Below are positions 1 to 5,910 of a DNA stretch of 45,524 nt, in pieces. The stretch is from IMG/VR virus record IMGVR_UViG_3300032202_000029, positions 1 to 45,524 of that record; one strand, written 5' to 3'. This DNA comes from a virus. The notes below the pieces were generated by a model. It saw nothing but the letters and a program-made list of their open reading frames with translations. It made no database searches and was not told the DNA's origin. A program made the translations under genes and the position numbers. Position 1 is the stretch's first letter. Each line of letters begins with the position of its first letter.

Positions 1-55
1 CACGCCGTATCGCTACACCACGTTCGGTTACGGCAAGCATTTCCGCATCGGTCAA
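1..55. repeat. Terminal direct repeat, left copy (contig overlap)
   Basis: These 55 bases are identical to the last 55 bases of the window. An exact 55-base overlap matches a common assembler word length, so it most likely shows that the contig is circular rather than being a physical phage terminus. The unique genome is then 45,469 bases. The reading frame of a minus-strand gene continues cleanly through the join, which supports circular closure. Confidence 0.95.
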
Positions 56-133
56 TGGTTCGCCGGCGACAACCCGTCGCTGCGCCTCCATCAGATCGGC
101 GTCAATGACGCGCTGGTTCGGTGTGATTGGCAT
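1..133 (-). CDS. Hypothetical protein, 5' part (continues across the circular join)
   Basis: The start codon is the ATG at 133-131, and the frame runs off the left edge. Joining the window ends after removing one copy of the 55-base overlap gives an 84-residue protein that stops at 45348. It begins MPITPNQRVIDADLMEAQRR and is helical and charged with no membrane segment. I do not recognise a family. It starts inside the 3' end of the small membrane-protein gene at 102-251, and its stop overlaps the next start as TAATG, so it belongs to the minus-strand operon. A weak GGAGG-like element lies a few bases upstream of the ATG. Confidence 0.75.
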   Translation of the reverse strand, partial: MPITPNQRVIDADLMEAQRRVVAGEPLTDAEMLAVTERGVAIRR

Positions 134-251
134 ACGGAAACCTCCGCATCGACTTTCGGTATAGGTAGTCGGTGACGATGACGTACATCACACCACACCA
201 CCCAATGAAACAGACTGCAACAACGAAAGAAGTGATGATGATTGCTGTCAT
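102..251 (-). CDS. Small single-span membrane protein (49 aa)
   Basis: This short minus-strand frame encodes 49 residues. Residues 3-27 form one hydrophobic segment (TAIIITSFVVAVCFIGWCGV and following), and a basic stretch YRKSMRRF follows, predicting an N-out/C-in single-span topology. It is the first possible gene of the minus operon and overlaps the next start by 32 bases. The promoter -10 box at 260-265 ends only 8 bases from the ATG, so its message would be nearly leaderless; no good ribosome site is visible. The function is unknown. A holin-like or host-membrane role is possible but unsupported. Confidence 0.5.
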   Translation of the reverse strand: MTAIIITSFVVAVCFIGWCGVMYVIVTDYLYRKSMRRFPYANHTEPARH

Positions 252-259
252 GGCTTTCG

Positions 260-288
260 ACTCTAGTCGCCGTCGGCGACGTTGTCAA
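260..288 (-). promoter_or_regulatory. Sigma70-type promoter of the minus operon with an internal palindrome
   Basis: On the minus strand there is a perfect TTGACA (288-283), a 17-base spacer, then TAGAGT (265-260). The spacer contains the inverted repeat GTCGCC-GTC-GGCGAC (266-280), exactly between the two boxes, where a bound protein would block RNA polymerase. It points into the replication block that starts at 251/133. This is the best promoter seen for that block. Confidence 0.65.
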
Positions 289-307
289 CCGCATCCACCG
301 CATAAAC

Positions 308-336
308 TTGTATCGTCGATTCTCCACTGCTAGTGT
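308..336 (+). promoter_or_regulatory. Possible promoter for the helicase gene
   Basis: TTGTAT (308-313), 17 bases, then TAGTGT (331-336) with an upstream TG, an extended -10 form. It lies 57 bases before the helicase start and is divergent from the stronger minus promoter at 260-288. The match to consensus is only moderate. Confidence 0.35.
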
Positions 337-392
337 CGATCGTGTCCACCAGTTTCTTTCAATCGGCGACGTGTCGTCGATAGGAGATCGCT

Positions 393-1412
393 ATGGCCAC
401 ACAACCGTTACCCCCGCCTCCATCGATCTACACCGCAGCCGCCCTCCAATCCGCCGAATTCCCACCGCTACGCGCCGTCATACCTGGCTTGTTGTACAGC
501 GGATTCTCCCTGCTCGCCGGCAAGCCGAAGGAAGGGAAATCATGGCTGGCGTTACAGATGGCAGCTGCCATCGCCATGGGTACCCCGATACTCGAGCGAC
601 AAGTCCAGGCCGGACCGGTGCTCATCGTCGCGTTGGAAGACGGTGGTCGCCGTGTCCAGTCACGATTGCGTAAGCTGCTGTCGGATAAAGGACCATGGCC
701 GGAATGCCTCCACCTAGCCAACGAGTGGCCGCGCATCGGTGAGGGAGGCGAAGTGTATCTCCGTCGATGGATTACCAGCGTACGTGACCCTGCCGCCATC
801 TTCCTCGACCACTTCGGCCTCGTTCGCCCGATTCAGACACGGGAGTACAGCTATGCCGGCGATCAGGCCGCAGCGAGAGCAATCAAACTGATCGCCGATG
901 AGGCCGACATCCCTATCATGGCGATCTGCCACCTACGCAAGCGACAGGAGAAAGCGAAGCTGTATGATCCGATACAGGAAGTCAACGGAACGATGGGGCT
1001 TGTCGGTGCCGTCGACACCATATGTGTATTGGAGCGAGAACAACGATTCCAATCGACGTTGTTCGTCACTGGTCGCGATGTGGAGGATGAAGAAACAATA
1101 CAGATGCGCTGGCACAAGACGACGCAGGAATGGTTACTCGACGAAACAGCGGATTTGTTCGCAACAAAGGAAAGGAACGAAATCGCGACGTTGTTGCAAC
1201 AAGCACCAATGCCGATGACGATACGGGAAATGGAATTGGCGTTGCCGCATATCAAATACGAAACGTTAAGGAAACGATGTCGACGAATGTTGGAGGCAGG
1301 ACAGATATACGTTGCCGCAGGATCAGGCGAGCATCGCTACGATATCACGCCGGAAGCGATGGCAAACGTACGGATCGAACCGTCGTGGTTACGTCGGTTG
1401 CGGGGAGAGTAA
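393..1412 (+). CDS. RepA-like / AAA_25 replicative helicase ATPase
   Basis: A 339-residue RecA-fold ATPase of the hexameric RepA/DnaB-like type. The Walker A loop is GKPKEGKS at residues 43-50. ALEDGGRRVQSRL follows at about 80-92, as in AAA_25 proteins. Walker B is AAIFLDHF at about 134-141. The GLVGAVDT segment near 205 matches the conserved loop before the last core strands. The C-terminal 80 residues look like a winged helix (TIREMELALPHIKYETLRKRCRRML). The start is set by AGGAGA at 382-387, six bases before ATG. It probably unwinds DNA at the nearby iteron and AT-rich region. No primase domain is fused to it. Family confidence is good, and the exact role is inferred. Confidence 0.85.
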   Translation: MATQPLPPPPSIYTAAALQSAEFPPLRAVIPGLLYSGFSLLAGKPKEGKSWLALQMAAAIAMGTPILERQVQAGPVLIVALEDGGRRVQSRLRKLLSDKGPWPECLHLANEWPRIGEGGEVYLRRWITSVRDPAAIFLDHFGLVRPIQTREYSYAGDQAAARAIKLIADEADIPIMAICHLRKRQEKAKLYDPIQEVNGTMGLVGAVDTICVLEREQRFQSTLFVTGRDVEDEETIQMRWHKTTQEWLLDETADLFATKERNEIATLLQQAPMPMTIREMELALPHIKYETLRKRCRRMLEAGQIYVAAGSGEHRYDITPEAMANVRIEPSWLRRLRGE

Positions 1413-1643
1413 CGGTCGCTTGTTGCAACAATTCCGGTGGTCTCTGTGCATACCCCCGGTCTCTATGTCCCAAGGATGGGTCTATCGGGATATGTATGGT
1501 ACACCCCCCTGTCCCCTCTCTTTCTTCTTTATTATCATATACTTATAATATATTGGGAAAGGTGGGAAGGGGGAGTGCATAGAGGAGGTGATTAGTATAT
1601 ATTTATGATATCGTATATTTCCGCCCATATATAGGATGTACCG
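1413..1643. other. Non-coding region with AT-rich island, palindrome and orphan Shine-Dalgarno
   Basis: No convincing gene lies here. The stretch holds the palindrome TTGTTGCAACAA (1420-1431), C-runs around 1450-1515, and a strongly AT-rich island at about 1528-1640 that contrasts with the GC-rich genome. A perfect ribosome-site sequence AGGAGGTGAT (1583-1592) sits 12 bases before an ATG (1605) that opens only a 9-codon frame, MISYISAHI. The island could be the unwinding element of an origin next to the iterons at 1855-1960. Confidence 0.55.
1521..1549 (+). promoter_or_regulatory. Possible promoter of the ribbon-helix-helix gene
   Basis: A perfect TATAAT (1544-1549) lies 17 bases after TTTCTT (1521-1526), which is a poor -35 match. 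It would transcribe the orphan ribosome site and then the regulator at 1644. AT-richness alone could produce the -10 box. Confidence 0.35.
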
Positions 1644-1862
1644 ATGTCACAATCGATTCTGTTGAATCTACCTGATGACCTTGCCGATCGTGCGCGTGGT
1701 GCGGCCATCACCGAAGGAACCAACCTGACGTCATTCATCCGTCAATCAATCGAATACACCATCCGCCAACTCGAATTCCAGCGGCAGCAACAATACCCAT
1801 CGATCCCGCCACGACGGAAACGTGATGATCGTGTACGTGGATTGTGGGGGACGGTCGATTGA
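1644..1862 (+). CDS. Ribbon-helix-helix (CopG/Arc-type) DNA-binding protein
   Basis: A 72-residue protein. Residues 2-10 (SQSILLNLP) form the expected beta strand, followed by helix DDLADRARGAAITEG, the turn TNLT, and helix SFIRQSIEYTIRQLEFQ. This is the standard RHH order, with a basic tail PPRRKRDDRVRG. Such proteins bind DNA as dimers on short repeated half-sites. Its stop codon lies inside the first unit of an iteron array, so the array is the natural candidate for its binding site, as with autoregulated plasmid RHH proteins. GGA lies ten bases before the chosen ATG. It could control the helicase gene or the origin. Confidence 0.75.
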   Translation: MSQSILLNLPDDLADRARGAAITEGTNLTSFIRQSIEYTIRQLEFQRQQQYPSIPPRRKRDDRVRGLWGTVD

Positions 1863-1960
1863 CAAATCACGTACCGTGAAACGGCAATCGATTGACAAAT
1901 CACCATCGGTGAATCGATTGACAAATGTCGCAACGTGAAAGCGTTGGTCGATTGACAAAT
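1855..1960. repeat. Iteron array, three full units and a partial fourth
   Basis: The 13-mer TCGATTGACAAAT occurs at 1855-1867, 1888-1900, 1914-1926 and 1948-1960. In the first three units it is followed by exactly 8 variable bases and then GTGAA (1876-1880, 1909-1913, 1935-1939). Unit starts are 33, 26 and 34 bases apart. The conserved-variable-conserved pattern indicates protein binding sites rather than slippage. Each unit contains TTGACA, but no -10 box follows at 16-18 bases, so these are not four promoters. Position beside a helicase gene, an AT-rich island and an RHH gene suggests an origin or operator. Confidence 0.85.
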
Positions 1961-2007
1961 GCAACAGGGGGTAATCGCAACGGACGTCGCGATGGAGGTG
2001 GGAGGGG

Positions 2008-2035
2008 GCCGCGCCGCGCTCCGTCTGCGCGCGGC
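2008..2035. other. GC-rich stem-loop
   Basis: GCCGCGC (2008-2014) can pair with GCGCGGC (2029-2035) around a 14-base loop. It lies just after the iterons and has no T-run on either side. It may be part of the origin or a transcript end. The surrounding 1961-2044 shows no gene. Confidence 0.4.
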
Positions 2036-2044
2036 GAGGGTTGG

Positions 2045-2140
2045 TTATCGTCTGTCAATCCACCACGCCAGCATCGCTACCACGGCGACAATGGCAATGA
2101 TCGCCAACGCCGAATCGATGGCAGCGATCGCCGTCGGCAA
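2045..2140 (-). CDS. Possible 31-residue membrane peptide
   Basis: With a TTG start at 2140 this frame encodes 31 residues, mostly one hydrophobic helix (ALAIIAIVAVVAMLAWW) ending in basic IDRR. It is the last possible gene of the minus segment that starts at 4691, and it resembles the 31-residue membrane peptide at 4596-4691 in size and make-up. The start is uncertain: only GGATGG about 11 bases upstream could serve as a ribosome site, and the frame is open further upstream without ATG. Confidence 0.35.
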   Translation of the reverse strand: MPTAIAAIDSALAIIAIVAVVAMLAWWIDRR

Positions 2141-2184
2141 TGGCCAGCACCATCCGGCGAGACAGACGTTGACGGTGTATGGCG

Positions 2185-2526
2185 TCAATGGGTTAGATCC
2201 TCTAGGCCGAGTGATACCAACGCCTCGCGAATCGAGGCGTGTTGTTCCGGTAAACCGGCATCGATCCCGATCCAATACCCTTGATCTTTGTTCCACGTCG
2301 CCAATTCCCTAACGGCGTCAATAAACTCCGCCGCATTGGCGCATTCCGTCAACGTGGTATCGCCCTCGCAATAGGTGAATAGGATCAACCGTGTCGGGTT
2401 GATCCACGTGCCGAAGTACGATGCATCCTGTTGAGTGTCCACCTGACAGAATCCGTTGGCGTAGGAACAAAGGCCGAAATCGTATAGGTATCGATCGGCC
2501 GGGGCGAATTCTTTCGTTACCTTCAT
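2185..2526 (-). CDS. Hypothetical early protein (113 aa)
   Basis: The 113-residue acidic soluble protein starts at ATG 2526 with AGGAG immediately upstream. It contains four cysteines (C20, C27, C54, C62) without zinc-ribbon spacing, and ends LGLEDLTH. I do not recognise the family. It lies near the end of the minus-strand early segment, after the hairpin at 2566-2592. Confidence 0.7.
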   Translation of the reverse strand: MKVTKEFAPADRYLYDFGLCSYANGFCQVDTQQDASYFGTWINPTRLILFTYCEGDTTLTECANAAEFIDAVRELATWNKDQGYWIGIDAGLPEQHASIREALVSLGLEDLTH

Positions 2527-2565
2527 TCTCCTATCTCGCTATGCGATGGCAGAATCGCCACCGAT

Positions 2566-2592
2566 CAGCCTACGTTCTCCACGCGTAGGCTG
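2566..2592. other. Stem-loop between minus-strand early genes
   Basis: CAGCCTACG (2566-2574) pairs perfectly with CGTAGGCTG (2584-2592), loop 9 bases. No T-run follows on the minus strand, so this looks like a processing or stabilising hairpin rather than a simple terminator. The motif CGGTTAACGGTC lies nearby at 2615-2626 and recurs at 5922-5933. Confidence 0.45.
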
Positions 2593-2641
2593 TGCGGTAG
2601 GGACTCAACCAAAACGGTTAACGGTCAATCGTAATGCTCTA

Positions 2642-2776
2642 TTACTTCGTCGCGGTGCCGGTTCGATCGTCCATGTCGACACGGTAGGCGATCGCGATCG
2701 CTGGCTTGTCACAATGTCCCGAGCATGCGGGATAGGCGGGATCGGCGCATTCGCACAATGGGTTATCGGTTGTCAT
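2642..2776 (-). CDS. Cysteine-rich miniprotein (44 aa)
   Basis: The start is ATG 2776, chosen because AGGAGATCGACCG lies just before it; the same leader type precedes the DUF932 gene start at 3972. The 44 residues carry CEC near residue 8 and CSGHC near 18-22, a compact set of four cysteines and one histidine able to bind a metal ion. Such miniproteins are common in phage early regions; no specific role is known to me. Confidence 0.6.
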   Translation of the reverse strand: MTTDNPLCECADPAYPACSGHCDKPAIAIAYRVDMDDRTGTATK

Positions 2777-2837
2777 CGGTCGATCTCCTGTGGAGAAAGG
2801 GCGCGTCCATGCGCCAACGATCCGTCCATGGTTGGGG

Positions 2838-2861
2838 GGACAGACAAACGGCGTAGCCGTT
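2838..2861 (-). terminator. Possible terminator after the DUF932 gene
   Basis: Overlapping the DUF932 stop codon, AACGGC-TAC-GCCGTT forms a 6-bp stem on the minus strand and is followed by TTGTCTGTC, a weak T-rich tail. It may be partial, because the minus genes continue beyond it. Confidence 0.4.
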
Positions 2862-3972
2862 AGGCGGCCAATGCGGTGGCCTTTTCGTTGATCTGCCGCC
2901 ATTCACTCCGTGGCAATTCGATCACACTTGCGCCCATAACCTCCAATTCGGACGCGCGGTCGTAGCTGTCAACATCCTGCGACATACGCGTCACTGCATT
3001 ATGCAGTCCGTACCGCGTCAGGTCGCCGCCACGGATGAGATGTTGCAACACACTGGATGATTCGGCGTCGGATAGTTGTCTATCCTTCGCGAAAACCTCT
3101 ACGACCTTGACCGGATCGGCGTCAATATCATCCTGCGCCGCGTCGGTCAACGATGCCACGATCTCATCGTAAATCGGACCGCCGAGCATGGCTGGCACCA
3201 TATCCGACACTGTCGACCAAAATGCACGGTCAACCTGTCGTCGAGTGTCATCCGACAGGAGTTCACGTACGGTATCGTCTATCGACGAATCGGCCCGGCC
3301 AACGTGATACTTGCGCAGGCCGCTACCTTTCCAAACGGCGAGATTCGTACACCGAACCGTATGGATACCGGGCGATACCGACAGCGATCCCTTTCCTACC
3401 TCGCTGTTCCCGATTTCGATACCGGGCTCGATCACGTCCACCTTGTCATGCGTACCGAAGTCGAAAAATCCCTTTGTCACGATCTCCCGTTTCATCCCCG
3501 GTACGACCGCCTTGATGTACAACCGATCCTCGGTCACTTCACATGAAGTAACCTCCGCCTTGGCATCGATTAGTCGTGGGATGACTGCTTCGGCGAGATC
3601 GTAATTGTCGAGGCATCGAAACCGGTCCGACACGAATGCACGAGCCCGTCCATCCAACGTTCGGACCATGCGTTTCGTCGGGTCCGTGTGCCACCAATGG
3701 TTGATATTGGCGGCGAGAAGATCGGGCGCTATGTCCCTCATCCGGTCGTAATACTTCGCCGGAATCTTCGCCTGCTCGCCAATCTGTCGGTGGGCGGTCT
3801 GGTTCACGTCGTAGTACCCTTGCCCGGTGAGTTCAACCGCAAACTGGCGATTGTCACCTTCGCCTACGACTTGTGCCTCCATCGCGGCGGTGCTCGCGAC
3901 GAAATCACGTTTCGCATTGCGTTGGCGATCCAGTTCTGCGGCCAAGTCGGTCAATGATCTACCTTGCTTCAT
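2860..3972 (-). CDS. DUF932 family protein
   Basis: A 370-residue protein from ATG 3972, where GGAGATCGACAG stands directly upstream; an earlier in-frame ATG at 4032 has no ribosome site. The N-terminal part (QGYYDVNQTAHRQIGEQAKIPAKYYDRM), the central VRTLDGRARAFVSDRFRCLDNYDLAEAVIP, and a later HTVRCTNLAVWKGSGLRKYHVGR are typical of the DUF932 family. That family is found on phages and plasmids and has no settled function, though it is often linked to DNA repair or recombination neighbourhoods. It is by far the largest gene of the early minus segment. Confidence 0.8.
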   Translation of the reverse strand: MKQGRSLTDLAAELDRQRNAKRDFVASTAAMEAQVVGEGDNRQFAVELTGQGYYDVNQTAHRQIGEQAKIPAKYYDRMRDIAPDLLAANINHWWHTDPTKRMVRTLDGRARAFVSDRFRCLDNYDLAEAVIPRLIDAKAEVTSCEVTEDRLYIKAVVPGMKREIVTKGFFDFGTHDKVDVIEPGIEIGNSEVGKGSLSVSPGIHTVRCTNLAVWKGSGLRKYHVGRADSSIDDTVRELLSDDTRRQVDRAFWSTVSDMVPAMLGGPIYDEIVASLTDAAQDDIDADPVKVVEVFAKDRQLSDAESSSVLQHLIRGGDLTRYGLHNAVTRMSQDVDSYDRASELEVMGASVIELPRSEWRQINEKATALAA

Positions 3973-4035
3973 CTGTCGATCTCCAATGGGAATGTACGGC
4001 GGAAAACCTCGCCGCCAGGTGATAGCGTCCAATCG

Positions 4036-4077
4036 CTATCGATATGCCCCACCACCATCGATGGGGCATTGCGATAG
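4036..4077. other. Long two-part stem-loop
   Basis: ATGCCCCA (4044-4051) pairs with TGGGGCAT (4062-4069), and after a 2x2 internal loop CTATCG (4036-4041) pairs with CGATAG (4072-4077). The 14 paired positions fill nearly the whole gap between two minus-strand genes. There is no T-run, so mRNA processing or differential stability of the operon is more likely than termination. Confidence 0.55.
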
Positions 4078-4080
4078 GGA

Positions 4081-4350
4081 CTAGTCGAACTCGGCAATGA
4101 TTGCGTCTACTTCACGCGCGAGCGAGTTCGTTTTATCGGCTGCAACGTAACAGTCGAACCCGTTTCCGTCACGATAATCAATGCCGATTACCTGTACTCC
4201 ATCAGCCTGAAACATCGCGATCGATTCAATGAACGTGTTCGGCGGTCCAGGCAACCGCCACATCTCTGACCATTGGATCACTTCACGCGATCCGTCGCTG
4301 TTCGGGTTCTTGCATTCGCAACAGTTCCAAAGGAATTCTCGACTGTTCAT
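4081..4350 (-). CDS. Hypothetical protein with N-terminal Cys pair (89 aa)
   Basis: The start ATG 4350 overlaps the upstream stop as ATGA, the usual coupling in this operon. The 89-residue protein begins MNSREFLWNCCECKNPN; CCEC could be half of a metal site. The rest (VQVIGIDYRDGNGFDCYVAADKTNSLAREVDAIIAEFD) looks like a small alpha/beta domain. Family not recognised. Confidence 0.65.
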   Translation of the reverse strand: MNSREFLWNCCECKNPNSDGSREVIQWSEMWRLPGPPNTFIESIAMFQADGVQVIGIDYRDGNGFDCYVAADKTNSLAREVDAIIAEFD

Positions 4351-4568
4351 TCGTTCGGCTCCCATTGGTGCCCTCGGCAATATCCGCGTTCATCCTGATT
4401 GTCACAGTCGCCAATCGGAATCACTTCGCGTGGATCGTTGTCGAGCGCTGTCAATGCATCATCGTCGCGTCCTTTCCATTCATCGCCAAATACGAATTCA
4501 GCGCCACGATCCTCGATAACCGAACGAATGTACTGTTTCGTTGCGTTCATGTGCATAAAACCTGGCAT
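4347..4568 (-). CDS. Hypothetical acidic protein (73 aa)
   Basis: The start is ATG 4568 because AGGAGACAGACAA directly precedes it; the earlier in-frame ATG at 4586 would bury that site inside the gene. The protein has two acidic segments and a C-terminal CDNQDERGYCRGHQW with two Cys and one His. No family recognised. It is coupled to the next gene by a four-base overlap. Confidence 0.65.
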   Translation of the reverse strand: MPGFMHMNATKQYIRSVIEDRGAEFVFGDEWKGRDDDALTALDNDPREVIPIGDCDNQDERGYCRGHQWEPNE

Positions 4569-4595
4569 TTGTCTGTCTCCTGCCATTTGCCGTTG

Positions 4596-4691
4596 TCACG
4601 GTGCCAGCATCGCCAGCACCATCGCCAGAATAACGAACCCGACCGCCATCATCGCGGCGGTGGCGATTGCTTCGATATACTGTCTGATCAT
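4596..4691 (-). CDS. Small membrane peptide (31 aa)
   Basis: GAGGGA lies 9 bases before ATG 4691. The 31 residues MIRQYIEAIATAAMMAVGFV and following are one amphipathic-to-hydrophobic helix that ends LAMLAP. It is the first well-supported gene of the early minus segment, directly downstream of the palindromic operator at 4741-4763. The function is unknown. Membrane interference with the host or a holin-like role are possible, but not shown. Confidence 0.6.
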   Translation of the reverse strand: MIRQYIEAIATAAMMAVGFVILAMVLAMLAP

Positions 4692-4740
4692 CGTCGTCTG
4701 TCCCTCGTCGTTGTCTGTCGCTGTGCGTTATCGCTGAAGT

Positions 4741-4763
4741 CTAAACACTGCGCCAGTGTCTAG
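4741..4763. promoter_or_regulatory. Near-perfect 23-bp palindromic operator upstream of the early minus genes
   Basis: Two 10-base arms around a 3-base centre, CTAAACACTG-CGC-CAGTGTCTAG, with a single mismatch between arms. On the minus strand a TTGACG (4770-4765) stands immediately upstream, so a repressor bound here would sit where the promoter core should be; no good -10 box is visible. This is the clearest operator-like site in the window. Confidence 0.6.
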
Positions 4764-4864
4764 GCGTCAACGTGGCGCCGTCTGGCGTCTCTGCCGGCTC
4801 GTCGGTCCCGCTTGATGCGTCCGCCTTGCGGGGCGAGCCACAGCCACTGTGGGCTGTCTGGCAT
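4760..4864 (-). CDS. Possible Arg-rich peptide (34 aa)
   Basis: ATG 4864 opens a 34-residue frame, with SPQWLWLAPQGG followed by an arginine-rich tail. The frame can be extended to a TTG at 4924. Its stop codon overlaps the operator palindrome. There is no good ribosome site next to the ATG, so it is weakly supported. Confidence 0.25.
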   Translation of the reverse strand: MPDSPQWLWLAPQGGRIKRDRRAGRDARRRHVDA

Positions 4865-5011
4865 GGTCGGTCGGTTGGGTCGTTGGCGGTACTCCTCGCC
4901 GCGTCGCCGCGCGTAAGAAGACAATCCGTGTAATTGTAGTTGATGGTGGATAAGGTGTCTACGGTTTATTCGGTTGATACCATCATCTAACCGATAGGAT
5001 TTTGCTAAACT
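4865..5011. other. Intergenic stretch between divergent segments
   Basis: No supported gene. A hairpin AGCCACAG/CTGTGGGCT lies just left of it (4836-4854). TTGATA at 4974-4979 with TAGGAT at 4995-5000 has a short 15-base spacing and is a weak promoter candidate for the plus genes at 5012. Confidence 0.35.
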
Positions 5012-5296
5012 GTGACGGTGCGCAAGAGTTATGGTCTATCGTCAGGTTGTGGCTACGCGCCAAACGGTGCTGTCGGCATGCTACGCGGTCAACGTGTCAT
5101 CGCTGAATATCTCGACGTGTCTGTTGCAACAGTCAAGAAACTGCAACGCGACTATGGCATGCCATTGGTACCGTTACTTGGTGCATATTGGACCACGCCT
5201 TCACTTCTCGACGCATGGTTGCTTGATCAACTGGAGTTAGCGCAACGTGAACAACGCACTTTCAACGCCCGAGCACAGACTATCGACGGCGAGTGA
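5012..5296 (+). CDS. HTH DNA-binding protein (excisionase/MerR-like fold)
   Basis: The 94-residue frame opens with GTG at 5012; an internal ATG at 5078 is an alternative because upstream ribosome sites are weak. Residues about 24-75 (GQRVIAEYLDVSVATVKKLQ then YWTTPSLLDAWL) show a helix-turn-helix and a short wing followed by a recognition segment, as in small phage HTH_17-type proteins and in the N-terminal domain of some small terminases. TGTTGCAACA lies inside the gene at 5122-5131. It overlaps the next gene by 50 bases, suggesting joint expression. Confidence 0.6.
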   Translation: MTVRKSYGLSSGCGYAPNGAVGMLRGQRVIAEYLDVSVATVKKLQRDYGMPLVPLLGAYWTTPSLLDAWLLDQLELAQREQRTFNARAQTIDGE

Positions 5297-5651
5297 CGTA
5301 GGAAGACAGCTGAATCGGGGAGACCGTACGGTCCTACGCGCGCTCCTGGCTCGTTTTACCGTTGCCGAACCGACCATGGAAAGGTTGATCGCATGGGCGG
5401 ACCAGTATCCCGATCGTTGGGTCGCGTCGTTGTCTGCGCTTGGCCGGCTCGCTGGTCTCGCCGAGCATCATGTTGTCGATCATGGAGTTAAGGACATCGC
5501 TGACATGAGCGATGCGGAGGTCGAGGAACGACTAGCTCAGCTCGCGCAGCGTGTAACGGCTACCGACGTGGTTATACACGACCAACGTCGACACTTGCCC
5601 AAGCTAATCGAGGGCACCGTTGCGCCGGCCGACGTCGATCCACTTACCTAA
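5247..5651 (+). CDS. Hypothetical protein, small-terminase-like C-terminus
   Basis: A 134-residue protein from GTG 5247 with GGAG about 10 bases upstream. The segment PDRWVASLSALGRLAGLAEHH followed by IADMSDAEVEERLAQLAQRV recalls the C-terminal part of phage small terminases, which often carry a 'MSDAEL..RL' element. With the HTH protein just before it, the pair could supply the DNA-recognition function missing next to the large terminase. The likeness is by eye only, and a transcription or replication regulator is equally possible. Confidence 0.45.
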   Translation: MNNALSTPEHRLSTASDVGRQLNRGDRTVLRALLARFTVAEPTMERLIAWADQYPDRWVASLSALGRLAGLAEHHVVDHGVKDIADMSDAEVEERLAQLAQRVTATDVVIHDQRRHLPKLIEGTVAPADVDPLT

Positions 5652-5910
5652 ATGCGACATTTCGGCGGATAGATCTCACCTATAATCTGTCCCATTGTCT
5701 CAGTGCTTTGATTTCGAAGCATTCATGCCGAGATTCGCATTTAACAGTTTGGGTATTATGCGCACTAACGCTGTTGCGCACGTATCAACGGCGCTACCTG
5801 TATACATTTCCAGTATGTAGTTTCCGAAGGCACCCCCGCCGGGTGGGGGGTGTGCCCCCACCACCCGGATGCCTACAGATCCACCCCCACCACAATCCCC
5901 CATCCACCAC
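5652..5910 (+). other. Intergenic stretch with a strong GC-rich hairpin
   Basis: No gene is supported. CCGGGTGG (5839-5846) pairs with CCACCCGG (5861-5868), G-run and C-run extend the stem inward, and AGGCA/TGCCT (5828-5832, 5870-5874) can close it outside. It could end transcripts of the 5012-5651 pair, but there is no T-run after it. Confidence 0.45.

Noticed and set aside
1366-1386. tRNA T-arm-like sequence on the minus strand at the helicase gene end
   Set aside because: Only the GGTTCGATCC-like core fits; the loop has six bases and no anticodon or acceptor arm can be drawn.
1855-1960. Four TTGACA boxes as four tandem promoters
   Set aside because: No -10-like sequence follows any of them at 16-18 bases, and conservation extends beyond the box to a fixed distal GTGAA.
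1959-2312. 117-codon plus-strand frame after the iterons
   Set aside because: It has no ribosome site, runs into the better-supported minus gene at 2185-2526 and has low-complexity antisense-like composition.
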